NCBI RefSeq assembly: GCF_001577305.1 | Contig: NZ_CP014518.1 | Coordinates: forward strand, 3,100,001 to 3,164,000 | Source of the DNA: Sinomonas atrocyanea | Lineage (GTDB): Bacteria > Actinomycetota > Actinomycetes > Actinomycetales > Micrococcaceae | Direction: 5' to 3' | DNA length: 64,000 nucleotides | In this document: in pieces, positions 60,932 through 64,000 of the stretch | Layout: every line of letters starts with the position of its first letter | How positions within the stretch are numbered: position 1 is the first letter of the stretch | Notes under the pieces: generated by a model | What the model was told of the DNA's origin: nothing | The model's input: the letters and a program-made list of their open reading frames with translations, nothing else | Databases searched by the model: none | Translations under genes and position numbers: made by a program

Positions 60932-62284
60932 CTAGGCCGCGATGGGGAGGCCGGCCGCGGCGGCGCGGTCGAAGGCGTCGTCGACCTGGACGACGTCGTG
61001 GCCGGCGCGCTCGAGCAGGCTGGCCGCCACGCCCGAGCGGTAGCCCGAGCCGCAGTGCACCCAGAGTCTTCCGGCGGGGACCTCGTCGAGGCGGGTCAGG
61101 AGCTCGTGCAGCGGGATGTTCACGGCGCCCTCGATGCGCGACGCCTCGTACTCGTCGGCGCGGCGGACGTCGAGGATCACCTCGTCCGGGCGCCGCTCGG
61201 CCAGCATGCCCTCCCAGTCCACGCGGGGGTACGAGGACACGGCCGCCTCCGGGGCAAGGGCCCGCGGGTCCTCGCCGAGGGCGGCGTCCGGGGAGTCGAT
61301 GCCGATCCGGGACAGGTCGCGGATGGCGTTCTCGACGTCCTCGCGGGAGCCCACGAGCGTGAGCTTCCTGTCGTAGGGGAAGAGCCAGCCGAGGTAGGTG
61401 CTGAAGCTGTTGCCGTTGCCGTACTCGAAGCTGATGGTGCCCTTGAGGTGCTCCGAGGCGTAGGCGACCCGGTTGCGCAGGTCGACCACCCACTCGCCGG
61501 CCTCGAGCCGCGTGCGCAGCTCCTTGGGGTCGAGGGACTCGGGCACGCCCAGGTCCGGCTCGCCGGGTCCGGCGGAGTTGCCGGGGCCCATGTGCACGTA
61601 GTAGCTGGGGTAGGCGGTGAGGTTGGCGATGAGGTCGCTGACGAAGTGCTCCTCGTCGGCGTCCGTGTAGACGTGGTTGGTCTCGAACTGCTCGCCGAGG
61701 GTGGAGCCGCCGGCGCCCGTCGCGGGGCCGGAGGAGCAGAACGAGCCGAAGCCGTGCGTCGGGTAGAGCTCCGCGGCGGCGTCCGCCTCCTTGGCCAGGC
61801 GGCGCGCGGAGGCGTACTGGTCGTGGGTGAGGCCGACCATGTGCTCGCGGCCCAGGAGGTCGGTGCGCCCCACGGAGCCGTAGAGCACGCTGCCGCCCGA
61901 GAAGACTGCCTGCTGGTCGCCGTGCGAGACGACGAAGGAGAGGTGGTTGTGGGTGTGGCCGGGGGTCGCCACGGCCTTGACGGCCAGCTCGCCGACCTCG
62001 ACCGTCTCGCCGTCCGCGATGGGGGTCCGCTCGAAGGCGACCTCGTCGGCGGCGTTCACGAGGTAGGCGACCCCGTGCTTGCGGGCGTAGACCAGCCCGC
62101 CGGTGAGGTAGTCGTTGTGGATGTGGGTCTCGGCAACGTGCGTGATCTCGACGCCTGCCGCGGAGGCGGCGGCCTCGACGCGGTCGATGTCCCGCTGGGC
62201 GTCGATCACGAGCGCGTGCTTCCCATCGTGCACGAGGTAGCTGCGGTCGCCGAGCTGCGGGGTGTCGATGACGATGACGTCCAT
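60932..62284 (-). CDS. Metallo-beta-lactamase fold fused to two rhodanese domains (persulfide dioxygenase-like)
   Basis: The 450-residue protein starts with an MBL domain (about 1-245): THIHNDYLTGG in place of HxHxDH, ATPGHTHNHLSF and YPTHGFGS supply His ligands. The strand that carries the Asp iron ligand in ETHE1-type enzymes reads FSGGSVLYGSVGRTDLLG, with Gly at that point. Two rhodanese modules follow (about 255-350, without an obvious catalytic Cys, and 360-448 with WVHCGSGYRSG and an active Cys). The family oxidises glutathione- or mycothiol-type persulfides to sulfite. A CstR-type operator lies just upstream at 62335-62350, so sulfide or persulfide induces it. Confidence 0.9.
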   Translation of the reverse strand: MDVIVIDTPQLGDRSYLVHDGKHALVIDAQRDIDRVEAAASAAGVEITHVAETHIHNDYLTGGLVYARKHGVAYLVNAADEVAFERTPIADGETVEVGELAVKAVATPGHTHNHLSFVVSHGDQQAVFSGGSVLYGSVGRTDLLGREHMVGLTHDQYASARRLAKEADAAAELYPTHGFGSFCSSGPATGAGGSTLGEQFETNHVYTDADEEHFVSDLIANLTAYPSYYVHMGPGNSAGPGEPDLGVPESLDPKELRTRLEAGEWVVDLRNRVAYASEHLKGTISFEYGNGNSFSTYLGWLFPYDRKLTLVGSREDVENAIRDLSRIGIDSPDAALGEDPRALAPEAAVSSYPRVDWEGMLAERRPDEVILDVRRADEYEASRIEGAVNIPLHELLTRLDEVPAGRLWVHCGSGYRSGVAASLLERAGHDVVQVDDAFDRAAAAGLPIAA

Positions 62285-62334
62285 GATTCGTTCCTCCCTG
62301 AAGTCCGAAAGGCCGTTTCCGACCCACTTCCAAA

Positions 62335-62350
62335 ATACCCAGGGGGGTAT
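62335..62350 (-). promoter_or_regulatory. CstR/CsoR-type operator before the MBL-rhodanese gene
   Basis: ATACCC-AGGG-GGGTAT is a perfect 6-bp inverted repeat with a GC-rich 4-base centre, the form bound by CsoR-family repressors. It lies 51 bases upstream of the ATG and matches the site at 62799-62814. Confidence 0.85.
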
Positions 62351-62429
62351 CCGAAGTCAAACGACGGGACGGGAGCCCAGCAGTGCCACGGCCGGGCCCT
62401 GGACGACGAGTTCCACCTGCGCGCCCAGT

Positions 62430-62744
62430 TCAGGCAAGGGTGAGGAAGAGGCGGCGCAGCTCCTCCATGGTCAGGCCACCGCCCTCGCCCCCGCCGGGAG
62501 CCGCGGGGGTGCTCGCGCACTCGCTCATGGCCGCGGAGATCAGCTCGAAGCCGGCCTTGTCCAGGGCGCCGCGTACGGCGGCGAGCTGGGTGATCACGGC
62601 CCGGCAGTTCGCCCCCGATTCCACCGCGTCGATGACGGCCTTCAGCTGCCCGTGGGCGCGCTTGAGCCGATTCGCGAGCCGACGCAGCTCGACGGACTGC
62701 GGCAGGTCCTGCGGAGCAGACCCCTCGACCGAGACGCCCTTCAT
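62430..62744 (-). CDS. cstR: CsoR-family persulfide-sensing repressor (CstR-like)
   Basis: ATG 62744 (GGGAAGGGG upstream) gives 104 residues with the three-helix CsoR fold: RRLANRLKRAHGQLKAVIDAVESG, then CRAVITQLAAVRGALDKAGFELI. Cu(I) sensors need Cys-His-Cys; here Cys47 and Cys76 keep the 29-residue spacing but the His position (72) is Ala, as in CstR. That predicts a response to persulfide or polysulfide rather than copper. A Gly/Ser/Ala insert (APGGGEGGG) precedes the last helix. It probably represses itself and the sulfur operon through the two ATACCC-N4-GGGTAT sites. Confidence 0.9.
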   Translation of the reverse strand: MKGVSVEGSAPQDLPQSVELRRLANRLKRAHGQLKAVIDAVESGANCRAVITQLAAVRGALDKAGFELISAAMSECASTPAAPGGGEGGGLTMEELRRLFLTLA

Positions 62745-62798
62745 GGTGGATCCCCTTCCCGTGCAGGTGCCGGCCAGTGCGGCACCTCTCACAGGATA

Positions 62799-62814
62799 AT
62801 ACCCACCGGGGTAT
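62799..62814 (-). promoter_or_regulatory. CstR/CsoR-type operator before cstR
   Basis: ATACCC-ACCG-GGGTAT is an inverted repeat identical in its arms to the site at 62335-62350. It lies 55 bases upstream of the cstR ATG and downstream of the PBP stop, and indicates autoregulation. Confidence 0.85.
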
Positions 62815-62839
62815 ACCGATCAACCCCCGGGAGGGCCGG

Positions 62840-64000
62840 TCAGTGCGAGGCGGGCCGGATGAGGTTCTGCGGCGGGGCATCGAAGGCGCCGTGGTCGTAG
62901 AACCCGAGGACCTTCTGCATGTAGGTCGCCCACTGAGGGCCGGCAATGTAGGCGCCGTCGATGACGGGGTAGTACTTGCCGTTGACGGTGACGTTGCGCC
63001 CCAGGCGGGCGTCGCTACCGTTGAAGGGGTCGCCGAAGAACGACGCCGTCGCGAGGCCCCTCGTGTACCCGACGACCCAGGTCTGGTTGTTGTACTGGTT
63101 GGTACCGGTCTTGGCGGCGTCGGGGACCCCGAGCTTCTGCGGGATGAGCAGGCCGGAGCCCTTCTTGATCACGTCCTCGAGCACGTTGGTGGCCGCCTTC
63201 GCCGCATCCGGCTTCAGGGCGCCGGCCTGGCAGGACGGCGCCTGGCCGCCGATCTTCTGCCCCTTGGCGTCGTCGACCTCGGTGATGGACATCGGCGCGC
63301 AGTAGGTGCCGTCCGCGGCGAAGGTCGCGAACGCGTCTGCCATGGTCAGCGGGGCCACGTTGGAGGCGCCGAGGATGTTGCCGAGCACCGAGAGGTCCAG
63401 CTTCTTGCCACCGCCTGCACCGTCGTGCAGGCCCATGGCGTCTGCCGCCCGCTGGATGTCGCAGAAGTCGTCCAGGGCCGCGGCCGAGGCGAACGTTGCG
63501 GTGTTGATCGACTGGTAGATGCCCTCGCGCACGGTCATGGGGCGGTACCAGCCGGGCTCGTCGTTCTGGAGGTCCACCGATCCGGCCACGGCCGAGTCGA
63601 AGGACCCGCTCACACGCCCGCAGGTCGTCTTCCACGGGTACCCGGGCGGGTACCGCCGCTGGGCCGCGTTCACGATCTGGTCGGTGGGCTTGCCCTCGTC
63701 GAGCCATGCCGCCAGGGTTGCGGGCTTCATCGTCGAGCCCGGCTGCATGCCTCCGACGCCGCCGAGCTGGTTGCCGGACGGGTCGGTGCGGTCCACGTTG
63801 AAGTTGTAGGACGTGAGGAAGCCCGTGCCCTGGCCCGCGAGCACCCGGGAGTTCTGCGCCATCGCCAGGACCTTGCCGCTGCCCGGCTGCACGGTGACGA
63901 GCGAGGCGCCCCATTTGTCCGGATTCGCCCCCGCGGTCGCATCGACCTGGGTCTGGGCCGGCCCCTGCAGGCGCGGGTCGAGGGTGGTCCTGATCGTGAG
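62840..64000 (-). CDS. Penicillin-binding protein, transpeptidase domain (N-terminus outside window)
   Basis: The frame enters from the right edge (LTIRTTLDPRLQ) and ends at 62840, giving about 386 residues. The transpeptidase motifs are GGMQPGSTMKP with the SxxK serine, YQSINTATF as SxN, and DAAKTGTNQYN as KTG. The C-terminal GPQWATYMQKVLG is typical of class A (bifunctional) PBPs, whose glycosyltransferase half would lie outside the window. It cross-links peptidoglycan outside the membrane. It is on the same strand as cstR but separated by the operator, so probably a distinct transcript. Confidence 0.94.
   Translation of the reverse strand, partial: LTIRTTLDPRLQGPAQTQVDATAGANPDKWGASLVTVQPGSGKVLAMAQNSRVLAGQGTGFLTSYNFNVDRTDPSGNQLGGVGGMQPGSTMKPATLAAWLDEGKPTDQIVNAAQRRYPPGYPWKTTCGRVSGSFDSAVAGSVDLQNDEPGWYRPMTVREGIYQSINTATFASAAALDDFCDIQRAADAMGLHDGAGGGKKLDLSVLGNILGASNVAPLTMADAFATFAADGTYCAPMSITEVDDAKGQKIGGQAPSCQAGALKPDAAKAATNVLEDVIKKGSGLLIPQKLGVPDAAKTGTNQYNNQTWVVGYTRGLATASFFGDPFNGSDARLGRNVTVNGKYYPVIDGAYIAGPQWATYMQKVLGFYDHGAFDAPPQNLIRPASH

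Noticed and set aside
62430..62744. Annotation of the CsoR-family protein as a copper sensor linked to the copper genes at 45-46 kb
   Set aside because: The copper-ligand His is Ala and the protein heads a sulfur operon 16 kb away; Cys-Cys only is the CstR pattern.

Overview
The window is high-GC DNA with the gene content and start and RBS habits of an aerobic actinobacterium, most likely Micrococcales and probably Micrococcaceae (Arthrobacter or Sinomonas-like). Supporting signs are LGFP-repeat surface proteins, a SigB/F-type sigma factor, an actinobacterial M-box leader, GTG and TTG starts, and hairpin terminators with weak U-tracts. No rRNA, tRNA, CRISPR array, transposase or phage gene is visible. 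The genus is an inference.

Layout: (1) 1-2645, a minus-strand operon for a processive membrane GT2, a small membrane protein and a secreted GH26 glycoside hydrolase (cut by the left edge). (2) 2.6-12.1 kb, mixed accessory genes: a lipoprotein, a TetR/SDR pair around a perfect palindrome, a decayed inositol-phosphatase remnant, a soluble Ser/Thr kinase-GAF fusion, a 74-aa protein with a paralog at 52.1 kb, GlgX and two unknown proteins. (3) 12.4-26.6 kb, an extracellular polysaccharide locus. Its minus arm (12.4-19.25 kb) is visibly richer in A/T and holds two GT4s, Wzy-like and Wzx-like proteins, a GT2 and an acyltransferase. Its plus arm (19.3-25.5 kb) has host-like composition and holds a GT4, gmd, fcl, ugd and an initiating sugar-phosphate transferase. 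Together they imply a repeat unit assembled on undecaprenyl phosphate with access to GDP-fucose and UDP-glucuronate. (4) 26.7-38.5 kb, a monooxygenase, a frameshifted LGFP protein, SGNH lipoprotein, DHA2 drug exporter, a DUF1214-DUF1254-arr (rifamycin ADP-ribosyltransferase) operon, FUSC protein and sigma factor.

(5) 38.6-43.7 kb, a TetR gene behind twin operators, then an M-box Mg2+ riboswitch plus a short leader ORF in front of an NRAMP protein that lacks the transition-metal motifs and so looks like a magnesium carrier; also an MFS protein and a hendecad-repeat secreted protein. (6) 43.7-51.9 kb, an atypical LuxR response regulator, a copper-related YcnI/CopC set, a PfkB sugar kinase, a 1183-aa secreted propeller-Ig-LGFP protein and a receiver-only protein without its phosphorylatable Asp. 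(7) 52-57.8 kb, stress and membrane genes: the second 74-aa protein, a helical-bundle protein, DUF1622, two DUF421 proteins, a P3-type ATPase split by a frameshift and a UspA protein. (8) 57.9-62.8 kb, a minus-strand reactive-sulfur operon (CstR-like repressor, MBL-rhodanese fusion, NiCoT permease, two rhodaneses, TauE exporter, Cys-rich 55-aa protein) with two matching ATACCC-N4-GGGTAT operators. (9) 62.8-64 kb, the transpeptidase part of a penicillin-binding protein, cut by the right edge.

Two genes (28.3 kb and 55.0 kb) are each broken by what looks like one missing base in a G-containing run. That could be real decay or consensus error, and it should be settled before either is called a pseudogene.
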